DNA of 64,000 nucleotides from Vibrio spartinae (lineage in GTDB: Bacteria > Pseudomonadota > Gammaproteobacteria > Enterobacterales > Vibrionaceae), in NCBI RefSeq assembly GCF_024347135.1, contig NZ_AP024907.1, forward strand, positions 3,463,001-3,527,000, in the 5' to 3' direction. Both the position numbers and the translations under genes were made by a program. Below are positions 27,646 to 46,075 of the stretch, piece after piece. Within the stretch, counting starts at the first letter, position 1, and every line of letters begins with the position of its first letter. The notes under the pieces are model-generated. The model was not told the DNA's origin and ran no database searches. It worked only from the letters and a program-made list of their open reading frames with translations.

Positions 27646-28590
27646 TCACAATAGATCATTAAGTGCAATACCAATCCCGATCCGCTGAGTATGGACATTA
27701 TAATCCACCAAACTTTCACCATAACCATTAAAGTACTGCATATAAAATCTCAGATTATTGGCTTCTTTTAATATTGGATAACTCCAACTCAAACGTAATG
27801 CACCCCGGTTATTTTTCTCCAAATTGTCCCGGAGTAGTAAAGTAAACCGATGTTGACCGACACCGTACAGAGAGACAAATTCAAAGTTCCCCATATAATG
27901 TCTGATATCTGGGTTATCATCTCCTGAGGTGTCCATCGGAGAAGTTTTATCTCGTTCAGGGATCCGCCACCACGTTTTCAAACTCAAGGCAAGCGGGCCG
28001 CCATCATCAAACATCATCTGACCATAAATTCGGTTCCAACTTCTTGATAATGTTCCAGATTGGCCATTAGACTGGTGGTTAATCCCGAATAACCATAGAG
28101 AGTTGGTCAAATTACCGATCTTCCAGTCATTATCAAACTGCATAAATAATTCAGGTTCATGAACGATCTCACGAAATGGTGATGAACTCCCCCGATTGTA
28201 AACTTGCCACCAAGATTGATTTGTATAGGCGAAATAAAGATCTCCCGTATCACCAATTAAGTGACTGGATATAGGCATCTTAAAACTAATCTGAAATTTA
28301 GCCTCATATTTATCCAGTGGTTTATGGTTAAAAGTATCAACATCAGAATAAGGATCACTGTTGGGGTGTGGGTTATATGTAATAGGGAGTATGTAGTTCT
28401 CCCTATGGGGAATAATGACAAACTCTTTATTCTCTACCGATTTTTCTTCAGCGACCCTTTGCTCGATTAAAGACTCATCACTCACTCTCTCTTGATCTTT
28501 ATCTTCCGCGGCTTGAAGAAGATGACAATAACCACCAAGCCCCAAAAATATCAGAAATGAATATTTAAAATAGCAATATATTTTTGTCAT
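27646..28590 (-). CDS. pldA: Outer-membrane phospholipase A1 (OMPLA)
   Basis: A 314-aa outer-membrane beta-barrel phospholipase, which degrades phospholipids that have moved to the outer leaflet. An N-terminal hydrophobic signal peptide ends near LLQAAED. The catalytic region NHQSNGQSGTLSRSWNRIY holds the His-Ser-Asn triad of OMPLA (HxSNG and SRSWNR). The barrel strands alternate, and the C-terminus ends in a hydrophobic residue, as expected for BAM recognition. Residues 30-70, between the signal and the barrel, are a polar charged segment. It is a single-gene unit with its own terminator. Confidence 0.92.
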   Translation of the reverse strand: MTKIYCYFKYSFLIFLGLGGYCHLLQAAEDKDQERVSDESLIEQRVAEEKSVENKEFVIIPHRENYILPITYNPHPNSDPYSDVDTFNHKPLDKYEAKFQISFKMPISSHLIGDTGDLYFAYTNQSWWQVYNRGSSSPFREIVHEPELFMQFDNDWKIGNLTNSLWLFGINHQSNGQSGTLSRSWNRIYGQMMFDDGGPLALSLKTWWRIPERDKTSPMDTSGDDNPDIRHYMGNFEFVSLYGVGQHRFTLLLRDNLEKNNRGALRLSWSYPILKEANNLRFYMQYFNGYGESLVDYNVHTQRIGIGIALNDLL

Positions 28591-28722
28591 TAATCAATAT
28601 CTCTTCATTCAAATCAGCAAATAAACTAACATCATTTAACAATAAAACAATAGCGTTGGTATCCATTGCATTTTCAAAAACTGAAGACGCCTCGCACCTT
28701 GCTGCTGTTAAACGAGGCTAAC

Positions 28723-28752
28723 AAAAACCCCCGACATTGCTGTCAGGAAATT
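28723..28752 (-). terminator. Decayed copy of the tRNA-Asp terminator
   Basis: The segment AACCCCCGACATTGCTGTC resembles the intact terminator at 28908-28938 (TGACATTGCTATCA loop) but its stem is broken. It sits after the degenerate tRNA-Asp copy, so the whole tRNA-plus-terminator unit appears to have been duplicated. Confidence 0.5.
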
Positions 28753-28780
28753 CTCTACTTTTAATGATTTTTTCTTCACG

Positions 28781-28872
28781 GATAACAGGACCCGAACCCG
28801 CGATAGCCTCACGGCAGCATGACAGGCCGCTGTTTTTAAACAGAAAAGCGAACCCACTGAACTACCGCAGTT
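28781..28872 (-). pseudogene. Decayed tRNA-Asp copy
   Basis: This stretch keeps recognisable blocks of the intact tRNA-Asp next door: ACCCGAACCCGCGA (T arm), CATGACAGGCCG (anticodon arm) and ACTGAACTACCGC (D arm and acceptor side). It has insertions of several bases in the variable and anticodon regions, so it cannot fold as a tRNA. It is followed by a remnant of the same terminator. Confidence 0.7.
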
Positions 28873-28907
28873 GGTGAAACCATAGGAGTTGCTCTATCCG
28901 CCAGACA

Positions 28908-28938
28908 CAAAAAAACCCTGACATTGCTATCAGGGTTT
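28908..28938 (-). terminator. Terminator after tRNA-Asp (end of rRNA operon 1)
   Basis: On the minus strand the 9-bp stem AAACCCTGA/TCAGGGTTT with an 8-nt loop is followed by seven T. It lies 9 bp past the CCA end of tRNA-Asp and closes the first rRNA operon. Confidence 0.9.
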
Positions 28939-28946
28939 CAGATAAG

Positions 28947-29023
28947 TGGCGGAGTGGACGGGACTCGAACCCGCGACCCCCGGCGTGACAGGCCGGTATT
29001 CTAACCAACTGAACTACCACTCC
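28947..29023 (-). tRNA. tRNA-Asp (GTC)
   Basis: A 77-nt cloverleaf including the encoded CCA, beginning GGAGTGGTAGTTCAG with anticodon loop CTGTCAC. It is the distal tRNA of the first rRNA operon, about 65 nt after 5S, as often seen in Vibrio and enterobacteria. Confidence 0.97.
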
Positions 29024-29089
29024 GCATTGGTCAGACTATGAAGTCTTTTCTAGCTTTTGCCTTCAGATTCTTCTGAAAACAATTAATTA

Positions 29090-29209
29090 AAGCCTGGCGA
29101 TGTCCTACTCTCACATGGGGAGACCCCACACTACCATCGGCGCTGTTTCGTTTCACGTCTGAGTTCGGCATGGATTCAGGTGGGTCCAAAACGCTATGGT
29201 CGCCAAGCA
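29090..29209 (-). rRNA. rrf: 5S rRNA (operon 1)
   Basis: A 120-nt gene, 5' end GCTTGGCGACCATAGCG and conserved ATGCCGAACTCAG, 3' end CGCCAGGCTT. It follows 23S by about 75 nt. Sequence appears identical to the copy at 34921-35040. Confidence 0.96.
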
Positions 29210-29284
29210 AATTTCTTTCAATTCGAAAAGCTGATTCTCTTACACAATCAAGTCTCTAGAGTCCTAAAACCCCTTCGGTGTTGT

Positions 29285-32175
<2,891 letters not shown>

Positions 32176-32540
32176 ATACAACCCGAAGAAGTCTTTTTTG
32201 CTTGTCCTTTTTCCCTGAATACGGCGTTAGCGTCGAAGGCTGCTTGGTCACTATCAGACGATAGCTCCCTACGACATCCTTCTTGCTGCCTTGTCTCAGG
32301 CAAAAATTCTCAGCGCAAAAACCTAAGGGTTGATATCATCAACTAATTAGGTGTCACACAATATTTTATACATGAGTGTGTGACTTGGTTTTGCCGGACT
32401 CAATTGAATGACACAGAAAAACTGTGCATTTCCAAGAACACTTGATTGTGTTGGTCTTTCTCTTTCGAGAAAGTATTGAGAACTTTTACAAATAATCGTC
32501 TGTTTCCAATGAAACACACATTATTTTGTCAGCTTTCCAA

Positions 32541-32555
32541 ATTGTTAAAGAGCAA
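32541..32555 (-). promoter_or_regulatory. Spacer boxA antitermination element (operon 1)
   Basis: TGCTCTTTAACAAT followed by TTGGAAAGCTGAC downstream of the spacer tRNAs is the classical boxA/spacer region binding the Nus complex. The rest of the spacer, 32176-32671, holds no gene. Confidence 0.75.
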
Positions 32556-32671
32556 AGTGTAATACTTCATTAATTCAAGCAACACTTTCTAATGACTTTC
32601 AGCGCCACAAAATCGAACCACATCGGTAAAAACCGCTGGTTTGAGCTGTCGAGCTAAAAATAGTTAGAAAG

Positions 32672-32747
32672 TGGTGGGCGATACCGGGTTCGAACCAGTG
32701 ACCCCCTGCTTGTAAGGCAGGTGCTCTCCCAACTGAGCTAATCGCCC
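32672..32747 (-). tRNA. tRNA-Val (TAC)
   Basis: A 76-nt cloverleaf with CCA starting GGGCGATTAGCTCAG; anticodon loop CTTACAA. Third spacer tRNA of operon 1. Confidence 0.97.
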
Positions 32748-32779
32748 ACTTTCAGGCGTTTCCCCAAACAGAAGGAAAA

Positions 32780-32855
32780 TGGTGGGTCGTACAGGATTCG
32801 AACCTGTGACCAATTGGTTAAAAGCCAACTGCTCTACCAGCTGAGCTAACGACCC
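32780..32855 (-). tRNA. tRNA-Lys (TTT)
   Basis: A 76-nt cloverleaf with CCA starting GGGTCGTTAGCTCAG; anticodon loop CTTTTAA. Second spacer tRNA of operon 1. Confidence 0.97.
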
Positions 32856-32872
32856 AGACTTCACTAAAGAAG

Positions 32873-32948
32873 TGGTATCCCGTAGGGGAGTCGAACCCCT
32901 GTTACCGCCGTGAAAGGGCGGTGTCCTAGGCCTCTAGACGAACGGGAC
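32873..32948 (-). tRNA. tRNA-Glu (TTC)
   Basis: A 76-nt cloverleaf with CCA starting GTCCCGTTCGTCTAG; anticodon loop CTTTCAC. First spacer tRNA after 16S of operon 1. Confidence 0.97.
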
Positions 32949-33006
32949 AATACACTCTACATAAACCAAATCAATCTGTGTGGACACTCATCTCAATATC
33001 TGTTCG

Positions 33007-34547
<1,541 letters not shown>

Positions 34548-34775
34548 AAAAGTTTTTTTGACACTTGCGTGTCGGCTCAATGAATACTGCTTTTCGTCTC
34601 CGCTTTTTAAAAAAGCAGAAGCAAAAAGTCACATTACATAAGTAATGCTGAATTGACTGTGCTCTCGTTAGATAACAGTAAAACTGCTTTCCAACTTGAT
34701 ATTGGTCACTCGGTTCATTGATAAAATCTTATTGGATATTTATCGACGAGTGCCCACACAGATTGATTGGTCTAT

Positions 34776-34788
34776 ATTGTTAAAGAGC
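34776..34788 (-). promoter_or_regulatory. Leader boxA (operon 1)
   Basis: GCTCTTTAACAAT upstream of 16S is the leader boxA for Nus-dependent rRNA antitermination. The leader from here to 16S is nearly identical to that of operon 2. The two leaders diverge completely upstream of it. Confidence 0.75.
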
Positions 34789-34825
34789 TTTGCTTTCAGT
34801 GCTTTAGCACTTAGGCAGGACGCGT

Positions 34826-34853
34826 ATATTACGCTACCCACTTTGAAAGTCAA
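34826..34853 (-). promoter_or_regulatory. rRNA promoter of operon 1
   Basis: On the minus strand TTGACT - 16 bp - TAATAT is followed by ACGCG, a G+C-rich discriminator typical of stringently controlled rRNA promoters. It sits in the roughly 370-bp gap between the 5S of operon 2 and the 16S of operon 1, so the downstream operon can be transcribed on its own. Confidence 0.85.
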
Positions 34854-34920
34854 CATAAAACTTTCATCTTCTGAAAAGATTTATGGTGACTTGCCTCAAA
34901 AGAAGCAAGTGACAAAATTA

Positions 34921-35040
34921 AAGCCTGGCGATGTCCTACTCTCACATGGGGAGACCCCACACTACCATCGGCGCTGTTTCGTTTCACGTCTGAGTTCGGC
35001 ATGGATTCAGGTGGGTCCAAAACGCTATGGTCGCCAAGCA
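34921..35040 (-). rRNA. rrf: 5S rRNA (operon 2)
   Basis: The same 120-nt gene as in operon 1. No tRNA follows it. Only weak hairpins (e.g. ACTTGC/GCAAGT around 34893-34917) lie between it and the promoter of operon 1, so some read-through is possible. Confidence 0.96.
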
Positions 35041-35115
35041 AATTTCTTCAATTCGAAAAGCTGATTCTCGTACACAATCAAGTCTCTAAGAGTCCTAAAA
35101 CCCCTTCGGTGTTGT

Positions 35116-38006
<2,891 letters not shown>

Positions 38007-38371
38007 ATACAACCCGAAGAAGTCTTTTTTGCTTGTCCTTTTTCCCTGAATACGGCGTTAGCGTCGAAGGCTGCTTGGTCACTATCAGACGATAGCTCCC
38101 TACGACATCCTTCTTGCTGCCTTGTCTCAGGCAAAAATTCTCAGCGCAAAAACCTAAGGGTTGATATCATCAACTAATTAGGTGTCACACAATATTTTAT
38201 ACATGAGTGTGTGACTTGGTTTTGCCGGACTCAATTGAATGACACAGAAAAACTGTGCATTTCCAAGAACACTTGATTGTGTTGGTCTTTCTCTTTCGAG
38301 AAAGTATTGAGAACTTTTACAAATAATCGTCTGTTTCCAATGAAACACACATTATTTTGTCAGCTTTCCAA

Positions 38372-38386
38372 ATTGTTAAAGAGCAA
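38372..38386 (-). promoter_or_regulatory. Spacer boxA (operon 2)
   Basis: TTTGCTCTTTAACAAT as in operon 1. The spacers match from here towards 23S and diverge abruptly at 38387, where the tRNA cassettes differ. The rest of the spacer, 38007-38442, holds no gene. Confidence 0.75.
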
Positions 38387-38442
38387 AGATTTTGTTTCTC
38401 ACAAAACCATCTTTAAAGATTCTTTTCAAAAACCCTTAAAGA

Positions 38443-38518
38443 TGGTGGAGCTATGCGGGATCGAACCGCAGACCTCCTGCGTGCAAGGCAGGCGCTCTCC
38501 CAGCTGAGCTATAGCCCC
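38443..38518 (-). tRNA. tRNA-Ala (TGC)
   Basis: A 76-nt cloverleaf with CCA starting GGGGCTATAGCTCAG; anticodon loop CTTGCAC. Second spacer tRNA of operon 2. Confidence 0.97.
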
Positions 38519-38609
38519 ATCGTGTAGTCAATTTTTCTTATTCAAGCCACATTGTGAGCAAGCATAGTTGACTATGCGATGAACAATGTAACGCCGAAGA
38601 AGGAAAATT

Positions 38610-38686
38610 TGGTGGGTCTGAGTGGACTTGAACCACCGACCTCTCGCTTATCAGGCGAACGCTCTAACCACCTGAGCTACAGACCC
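38610..38686 (-). tRNA. tRNA-Ile (GAT)
   Basis: A 77-nt cloverleaf with CCA starting GGGTCTGTAGCTCAG; anticodon loop CTGATAA. First spacer tRNA of operon 2. Confidence 0.97.
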
Positions 38687-38747
38687 AAACTCTCTTTGCT
38701 TATAAACCAAATCAATCTGTGTGGACACTCATCTCAATATCTGTTCG

Positions 38748-40288
<1,541 letters not shown>

Positions 40289-40516
40289 AAAAGTTTTTTT
40301 GACACTTGCGTGTCGGCTCAATGAATACTGCTTTTCGTCTCCGCTTTTTAAAAAAGCAGAAGCAAAAAGTCACATTACATAAGTAATGCTGAATTGACTG
40401 TGCTCTCGTCAGATAACAGTAAAACTGCTTTCCAACTTGATATTGGTCACTCGGTTCATTGATAAAATCTTATTTGATATTTATCGACGAGTGCCCACAC
40501 AGATTGATTGGTCTAT

Positions 40517-40529
40517 ATTGTTAAAGAGC
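40517..40529 (-). promoter_or_regulatory. Leader boxA (operon 2)
   Basis: GCTCTTTAACAAT, same element as in the operon 1 leader. It marks the upstream limit of the sequence shared by the two operons. Confidence 0.75.
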
Positions 40530-40565
40530 AACTCTTCAGGACATTTACTGTTTGAAGAGGCGGCT

Positions 40566-40593
40566 ATTCTAGCGAGATAAATCTTGGTGTCAA
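40566..40593 (-). promoter_or_regulatory. rRNA promoter, proximal (operon 2)
   Basis: On the minus strand TTGACA - 16 bp - TAGAAT, a strong sigma-70 promoter about 280 bp before 16S. A discriminator GCCGCC follows. Confidence 0.85.
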
Positions 40594-40681
40594 ACACTTT
40601 TTTCAGATTGTATCTACGTTCTTTATAACCTTGTTGACATCGCTCAAATTCCGTAGAAGCCTTGCCTGTCAACGAGTGCGC

Positions 40682-40709
40682 ATTATAGAGATCCAGTTCA
40701 CATCCGCAA
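40682..40709 (-). promoter_or_regulatory. rRNA promoter, distal (operon 2)
   Basis: TTGCGG - 16 bp - TATAAT followed by GCGCAC on the minus strand, consistent with a P1-like promoter with a G+C-rich discriminator. The -35 is weak, as in Fis/UP-dependent rRNA promoters. Nothing else was recognised in 40289-40868. Confidence 0.6.
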
Positions 40710-40868
40710 GTCTTTTTTTACAGAAAATGTAAAAATAACAGCTAATCGATGAATAATCCTTCAATGGCTTATTTATACCAATTTACTCAACGATAAATCA
40801 CAGGTTATCCACAGAATTATCCTTTTTGACATGGATGGAATATAAAAGAGGGATATAAAGAGGGATAT

Positions 40869-40895
40869 AAAAAAGCTGCAATCGCAGCTTTTTTT
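40869..40895 (-). terminator. Terminator of cysJIH
   Basis: The stem AAAAAGCTGC/GCAGCTTTTT with a 4-nt loop and T runs on both strands lies 13 bp after the cysH stop. Two direct repeats of AGAGGGATATAAA abut it on the far side (about 40846-40872). Confidence 0.9.
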
Positions 40896-40907
40896 ATTCA
40901 GTGAGGA

Positions 40908-41684
40908 TTAAATACCTGATCCATAGAACTCGCCATCATCTTCATGAAGACCACACTCTCTTTTCAAACCAAAGAAGCGGGTTTCTTCTTCTGACATACC
41001 CGGTTTCCATTTTTGAGTCGTGTGCACATCACCGACAGAGAGATAACCTTCATCCCATAGCGGATGATAAGGCAGATCATATTCTTTCAGATAATAATGG
41101 ACATCTTTATTCGTCCAGTCGATAACTGGCAAGAATTTAAAAACACCATTCTGGACTGCAAGCACCGGTAGATGAGCACGAGACTTCGACTGCTCGCGAC
41201 GCAATCCAGAGAACCAAGTACCGACGTCCAATTCTTTCAGTGCTCTTCTCATCGGCTCAACTTTATTGAGTCGGTTGTATTTCTCAATTCCCTCAACGTC
41301 CTGTTCCCACAATTTCCCGTAACGGGCTTCCTGCCAAACAGGCGTAAGTTCCGCACGATATATTTTCAGGTTCAGATTCAATTTTTCCGTCAACAGGTCA
41401 ATAAACCGATATGTTTCAGGAAACATATATCCCGTATCAGTCAGGATAATCGGCACATCATTTTTAACTTGAGAAACCATATGTAACATCAATGCAGCTT
41501 GAATCCCAAAACTAGAAGAGACTGCAAATGTTCCTTGTAAGTTCTCAAATGCCCAAATGATCCTTTCTTGAGCCGACAAACTTTCCAGATATCCGTTCAA
41601 TTCAGCCAAGTGTAGCGACTGCTCCACTTTTGTCATACTGAGTAACTCAGAAAGCTGTGGCTGATATAACACACTATCAGGCAT
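40908..41684 (-). CDS. cysH: Phosphoadenylyl-sulfate (PAPS) reductase
   Basis: A 258-aa thioredoxin-dependent reductase making sulfite from PAPS. The PP-loop-like SSSFGIQAA, the [10 protein letters not shown] segment and the C-terminal ECGLHE with the catalytic Cys (about residue 244) are diagnostic. The two extra CC pairs of APS reductases are absent, so PAPS is the likely substrate. The frame is open to 41726, but ATG 41684 ([10 protein letters not shown]) has GAGGG upstream and overlaps the cysI end by 8 bp. Last gene of the cysJIH operon. Confidence 0.96.
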   Translation of the reverse strand: MPDSVLYQPQLSELLSMTKVEQSLHLAELNGYLESLSAQERIIWAFENLQGTFAVSSSFGIQAALMLHMVSQVKNDVPIILTDTGYMFPETYRFIDLLTEKLNLNLKIYRAELTPVWQEARYGKLWEQDVEGIEKYNRLNKVEPMRRALKELDVGTWFSGLRREQSKSRAHLPVLAVQNGVFKFLPVIDWTNKDVHYYLKEYDLPYHPLWDEGYLSVGDVHTTQKWKPGMSEEETRFFGLKRECGLHEDDGEFYGSGI

Positions 41685-43410
41685 AGAAATCCCTCTTTGA
41701 GACGACGACTTCTTCAATGATTCCACTTCGAATCACGAAGTCACCAAAATATTCACCTTCACGACGCTCTGTCGCCCAACGTTCTACCAGTTGGTCGATC
41801 TCTGCTAATATTTGCTGTTCAGTAATATTTTCTTGGTACATTTTCGGGACGCGCGTACCAGCGCGATTCCCACCAAGATGCAGGTTATAACGCCCCGGTG
41901 CTTTGCCGACGAGTCCAATTTCCGCGAGCATCGCTCGACCACATCCGTTCGGACAGCCTGTTACCCGCAAAATGATATTCTCATCTTTTCCTAACTGATG
42001 TTTTTCCAGAATGCCTTCAACATCGGTTACAAATTCAGGTAGGAAACGTTCAGCCTCAGCCATAGCTAACGGACATGTTGGGAATGCGACACACGCCATT
42101 GAGTTCTTGCGCTGTTCACTCACACTGTCATCCATCAGACCATGCGCTTTGGCAATGAATTCTATCTGCTCTTTTTGATCCGCGGTAACACCAGCAACAA
42201 TCAGATTTTGATTGGCGGTCATCCGGAAGTCTCCCTGATGGATTTTCGCGATCTCAGCAACGCCCGTCTTTAATGGTTTCCCCGGATAATCCAGTAACCG
42301 ACCATTTTCAATAAAGAGGGTCAGATGGAATTTGCCATCAATCCCTTCAACCCATCCGATGCGATCGCCACGACTGGTGAACTCGTAAGGTCGGCTTTCA
42401 GTAAATTGGGTACCCGCTCTTTTTTCGACTTCAGCCTTAAACACATCGATACCGACGCGATCTAATGTGTACTTAGTCTTGGCGTTCTTACGGTTTGAGC
42501 GATTTCCCCAGTCTCTCTGTGTCGAGACAACAGCGGTAGCGATGTCGAGTGTTTTTTCCAGCGGGATGAAGCCAAAATCATCGGCACGACGAGGATAGGT
42601 TGATGTATCACCATGCGTCATCGCTAAACCGCCCCCCACCAGCACATTGAACCCAATTAATTTGCCAGCTTCAGCGATCGCCACAAAATTTAAATCATTT
42701 GCGTGAACATCAATGTCATTATGCGGTGGAATAACAACCGTTGTTTTAAACTTCCGAGGCAAATAGTTACTTCCCAGGATCGGTTCTTCGTCAGTCGTTT
42801 CCAGTTTTTCGCCATCAAGCCATATTTCAGCATAAGCTCGGGTTTTCGGTAGTAAATGCTCACTGATCTTCTTCGCCCATTCATAAGCTTCCTGATGAAG
42901 CTCAGATTCAACAGGGTTCGATGTACACAGCACATTACGGTTTACATCACCGGCAGTAGCAATCGAATCAATCCCGGTTTTATTGAGCATCTGATGCATC
43001 ATTTTAATTTGAGGCTTCAGCACGCCATGAAACTGAAAGGTTTGCCGGGTCGTCAGACGGATGCTGCCATATAGTGTATGTTCCGTGGCAAACTGGTCGA
43101 TTGCGAGCCATTGTTGTGGCTGAATAATGCCACCGGGCATCCGGGCACGCAGCATCACATTATGAAGCGGTTCCAGCTTCTGCTTTGTTCGCTCGGCCCG
43201 AATATCACGATCATCCTGCTGATACATCCCGTGGAAACGAATTAACTGAAAATTATCTGCCGTAAATCCACCGGTAAGTGGATCCTGAAGATCTTGCGTG
43301 ATCGTACCACGTAAAAAATTACTCTCTCTTTTCAGGCGCTCGTTATCAGACAATGGCCCCAGCACTTGTCCCAATACTTCTTGGTCTTTAGTTTCTTGAT
43401 TCGCACTCAT
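41677..43410 (-). CDS. cysI: Sulfite reductase hemoprotein beta subunit
   Basis: The 577-aa siroheme and [4Fe-4S] subunit reducing sulfite to sulfide with six electrons. Cluster ligands are visible in [10 protein letters not shown] and [10 protein letters not shown] in the C-terminal half, and the siroheme-binding arginines fall in [12 protein letters not shown]. The length matches E. coli CysI (570 aa). The ATG shares one base with the cysJ stop (TAATG). Confidence 0.97.
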   Translation of the reverse strand: MSANQETKDQEVLGQVLGPLSDNERLKRESNFLRGTITQDLQDPLTGGFTADNFQLIRFHGMYQQDDRDIRAERTKQKLEPLHNVMLRARMPGGIIQPQQWLAIDQFATEHTLYGSIRLTTRQTFQFHGVLKPQIKMMHQMLNKTGIDSIATAGDVNRNVLCTSNPVESELHQEAYEWAKKISEHLLPKTRAYAEIWLDGEKLETTDEEPILGSNYLPRKFKTTVVIPPHNDIDVHANDLNFVAIAEAGKLIGFNVLVGGGLAMTHGDTSTYPRRADDFGFIPLEKTLDIATAVVSTQRDWGNRSNRKNAKTKYTLDRVGIDVFKAEVEKRAGTQFTESRPYEFTSRGDRIGWVEGIDGKFHLTLFIENGRLLDYPGKPLKTGVAEIAKIHQGDFRMTANQNLIVAGVTADQKEQIEFIAKAHGLMDDSVSEQRKNSMACVAFPTCPLAMAEAERFLPEFVTDVEGILEKHQLGKDENIILRVTGCPNGCGRAMLAEIGLVGKAPGRYNLHLGGNRAGTRVPKMYQENITEQQILAEIDQLVERWATERREGEYFGDFVIRSGIIEEVVVSKRDFYA

Positions 43411-45242
43411 TAGTAGACATCCCTTTGATAACGCTTCGCTTTACGGAGTTCGTTGACATATTCTTCAGCTTGTTCCCGATCCAAACCACCTTGCTGTTCG
43501 GCAATGGTAATTAAGGCTTCGTGAACATCTTTTGCCATCTGGGTTGCATCACCACAGACATAGAGATAGGCCCCACTTTGCAACCAATCCCAAACTTGCC
43601 CGGCTTTCTCCAGCAGGCGATGCTGAACGTAAACTTTGCCGGCCTGATCGCGGCTAAAAGCAACATCCATCTGAGTGAGCGCACCTGACTTCATATATTT
43701 CTGCCATTCAACCTGATAGAGAAAATCTTGCGTGAATGTCCGGTCACCGAAGAACAACCAACTCTGACCTGAAGCGCCACGGTTATCTCTTTCCTGAATA
43801 AAGCTTCTAAATGGCGCAATCCCTGTTCCCGGGCCCACCATGATGATTGCTGTATCATCATCCTGAGGAAGTTTGAAGTTATTATTATGCTCAATGAAAA
43901 CTTTGATGTTTTCGCCTTCTTCAAGACGATGCGTTAAAAATCCAGAGGCGCCTCCCTGACGGGCTTCACCATTTTGGTCATATTCAACCACCCCAACCGT
44001 CAGATGAACTTCTTCATCAACTTCACTTTGACTGGATGCGATTGAATAAAGACGAGGCGTCAAACGACGTAATAGTCCGACCAACTCATCTGCCGATAAC
44101 TGCACAGCGGCTTGTTTTAACACATCAATAATCTGTGTATGCGCTGAATACTCACGCAGTTTATCTTTATCTTCGACAAGTTCTTTCAAGAATGTCGATT
44201 CAGATAGCTCCGCTACCCGAGTAATCAACTGAGGGTTGGATGAGGTGATTTCAAACTGATGAATTAAAGCACTGTGAATCGAAATACTGTCACCATCAAC
44301 ATCGACACTCTCCACACCAGATAACCCGACACTGCTCAAAATCTGGCTGGATAACGCGGCATCATTTTCATACCAAACCCCTAACGCATCACCCGGTTGA
44401 TAAGTAATTCCTGATCCTTCAAGGTCAATTTCAACATGGCGGACATCTTTACCCGAATCACGGCCGGTAATTTTCTGATTGGTCAGCAACGTCGCAGTGT
44501 ACGGTTTCAGCTTGGTATAATCGGCAACGGCACTACCTGCGGAATGAATCGGTAACGGCACAACCTCGCCTTGACCTTCCGACATCGATTCTTTGAGAAT
44601 CTCCAATGCTTGTTGACGCCACTCTGCTGCTGGTGCGTCATAGTCGACATCACAGTCAACCCGTTCCAAAAATGGTTTTGCGCCCAGTTTGGCGAGGAAA
44701 GCATCAAAATCTTTACCAGTCTGGCAGAAGAATTCATAGCTTGAGTCACCCAGACCAATCACGCCATAGTGTAGATTCGGGAGTTTCGGGGCTTTTTTGG
44801 ACTGTAAGAACTCGTGGAACTCAAGGGCATTATCAGGCGCTTCACCTTCACCGTTGGTTGAAGCCACGATGACAACATGGGTTTCCTTGGCCAGATCTTT
44901 ACCTTTGTAATCACTGGCATCAAAAATCTGTACCGGCAGTCCCTGTGCTTGTGCCTCATGTTCCAGCGCTTCAGCAACTCCTTTTGCATTCCCGGTTTGG
45001 GAAGCATAAATAATCGTGAGTTTATCGGCAGGTTTTGCAGCAGCGAGCGGAGACATCGTCGCCGCACCGGCAACTTCACCAGTCTGAGACTGACTCAATC
45101 CCCAGAAATATCCGCTTACCCAAGCTAATTGCTGCGGCGACAATTGTGAAACAGTGTGTTGCAACTGACTGAGTTGTGTATCATTGAGTGGGCTAGAAAA
45201 TAAACCACTATGGTTAGAAATATTATTGTTGGCTGAAGACAT
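43410..45242 (-). CDS. cysJ: Sulfite reductase flavoprotein alpha subunit
   Basis: A 610-aa NADPH-dependent FMN/FAD reductase feeding electrons to CysI. The FMN domain is N-terminal ([17 protein letters not shown]), then the FAD domain ([11 protein letters not shown]), then the NADP domain ([19 protein letters not shown]) ending in RYQRDVY. The frame is open to 45263, but ATG 45242 ([10 protein letters not shown]) has AGGGAAG upstream. First gene of cysJIH. Expression is probably CysB-dependent, though I could not identify an operator in the 100 bp upstream. Confidence 0.96.
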   Translation of the reverse strand: MSSANNNISNHSGLFSSPLNDTQLSQLQHTVSQLSPQQLAWVSGYFWGLSQSQTGEVAGAATMSPLAAAKPADKLTIIYASQTGNAKGVAEALEHEAQAQGLPVQIFDASDYKGKDLAKETHVVIVASTNGEGEAPDNALEFHEFLQSKKAPKLPNLHYGVIGLGDSSYEFFCQTGKDFDAFLAKLGAKPFLERVDCDVDYDAPAAEWRQQALEILKESMSEGQGEVVPLPIHSAGSAVADYTKLKPYTATLLTNQKITGRDSGKDVRHVEIDLEGSGITYQPGDALGVWYENDAALSSQILSSVGLSGVESVDVDGDSISIHSALIHQFEITSSNPQLITRVAELSESTFLKELVEDKDKLREYSAHTQIIDVLKQAAVQLSADELVGLLRRLTPRLYSIASSQSEVDEEVHLTVGVVEYDQNGEARQGGASGFLTHRLEEGENIKVFIEHNNNFKLPQDDDTAIIMVGPGTGIAPFRSFIQERDNRGASGQSWLFFGDRTFTQDFLYQVEWQKYMKSGALTQMDVAFSRDQAGKVYVQHRLLEKAGQVWDWLQSGAYLYVCGDATQMAKDVHEALITIAEQQGGLDREQAEEYVNELRKAKRYQRDVY

Positions 45243-45346
45243 CGTCACGACTTCCCTATTCATTGCATGACGATAGAGTAACCAAGCTCACTAATAACAA
45301 GAAAGAATAGATGAGAATGTTTTATAACTTTTGGGAGTAAGGAAGG

Positions 45347-45583
45347 CTATAACTCGAGAGATTCGATCCTGACTTGTTTAAAACCGACATCCATTGCTGA
45401 TTTAGAAGCCATATCTAAATTGGTGTAATGGCACTCTTCGCCATCTTCATCTGTTAACAGAATAAAAGGTCCATGCGCGTGTCTGAATTCAACAATCCAC
45501 ATTCCATTGTCAGAAAAAGGTTCGACAATCGCTTCCACCAGAAGGTTTTCCCGATACAGGGCTCTCAATTCTTCAAGCGTCAT
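45347..45583 (-). CDS. Small conserved hypothetical protein
   Basis: A 78-aa soluble acidic protein from ATG 45583 (MTLEELRALYREN), which has GGAGG eight bases upstream; upstream in-frame starts are less likely. The sequence alternates hydrophobic and charged residues (EAIVEPFSDNGMWIVEFRH), suggesting a small beta-rich domain. It resembles short conserved Vibrio proteins of unknown function. No catalytic motif is visible. It is a separate unit between cysJ and pspG, transcribed in the same direction. Confidence 0.7.
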   Translation of the reverse strand: MTLEELRALYRENLLVEAIVEPFSDNGMWIVEFRHAHGPFILLTDEDGEECHYTNLDMASKSAMDVGFKQVRIESLEL

Positions 45584-45718
45584 CTCTTGTTCCTCCATGT
45601 TGATCACCAACACGCTCATTTCATCATGGAAGATGATGGTCGAAAAGTTAAGCTTTTGCTGATAAATATATAAAAATAAAATATAAAACCAGCAATCAAT
45701 AACTAAAAGAAATAATAA

Positions 45719-45919
45719 TTATGCATATTTCTTAAATAACCAAATACCAAACATAATCACGAGTAACCAAGGCAGCATCTTAATCAACATGGCGAACATA
45801 CCAAACGCCAAAACAAACAAGAATGACAGACCAAGCGACAACATAATCCCAAACATCGTCACACCAGTAAAAAATAGCACGCCTGCAAAGATCAGCAAAT
45901 ACAGCACTTCAATCATCAT
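45719..45919 (-). CDS. pspG: Phage shock protein G
   Basis: A 66-aa inner-membrane protein with two or three hydrophobic segments and the PspG-like ending MLIKMLPWLLVIMFGIWLFK. PspG is an effector of the PspF/sigma-54 envelope-stress response. Adjacency to dusA is the same as in E. coli, which supports the call. A sigma-54 promoter lies 41 bp upstream. The start is ATG 45919 or the next codon. Confidence 0.85.
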   Translation of the reverse strand: MMIEVLYLLIFAGVLFFTGVTMFGIMLSLGLSFLFVLAFGMFAMLIKMLPWLLVIMFGIWLFKKYA

Positions 45920-45959
45920 TATTCTCCTTTATTTTCCAACCTTTACTTTTCATAAGTAA

Positions 45960-45974
45960 GCAGAAATCAGGCCA
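45960..45974 (-). promoter_or_regulatory. Sigma-54 promoter of pspG
   Basis: On the minus strand TGGCCTGATTTCTGC has GG and GC 12 bases apart, a good -24/-12 match. The start of transcription would be near 45948, about 30 nt before the pspG ATG. E. coli pspG is known to be PspF/sigma-54 controlled. Confidence 0.75.
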
Positions 45975-46075
45975 ACTCGACACAGCCTGAATTCACTGAT
46001 TTTTCAAGCCTCAGAGTGAGCTTATGTCAAATCAATCACTGACAATTGGTCAATCTGACGAATCTCAGGTCAAAT

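Noticed and set aside
40481..40672. 63-codon minus-strand ORF in the rRNA operon 2 promoter region
   Set aside because: It covers the two rRNA promoters and boxA and looks like a chance frame.
40840..40875. Short direct repeats (AGAGGGATATAAA x2) near cysH as a possible CRISPR
   Set aside because: Only two abutting copies of 13 bp with no spacers; no cas genes.
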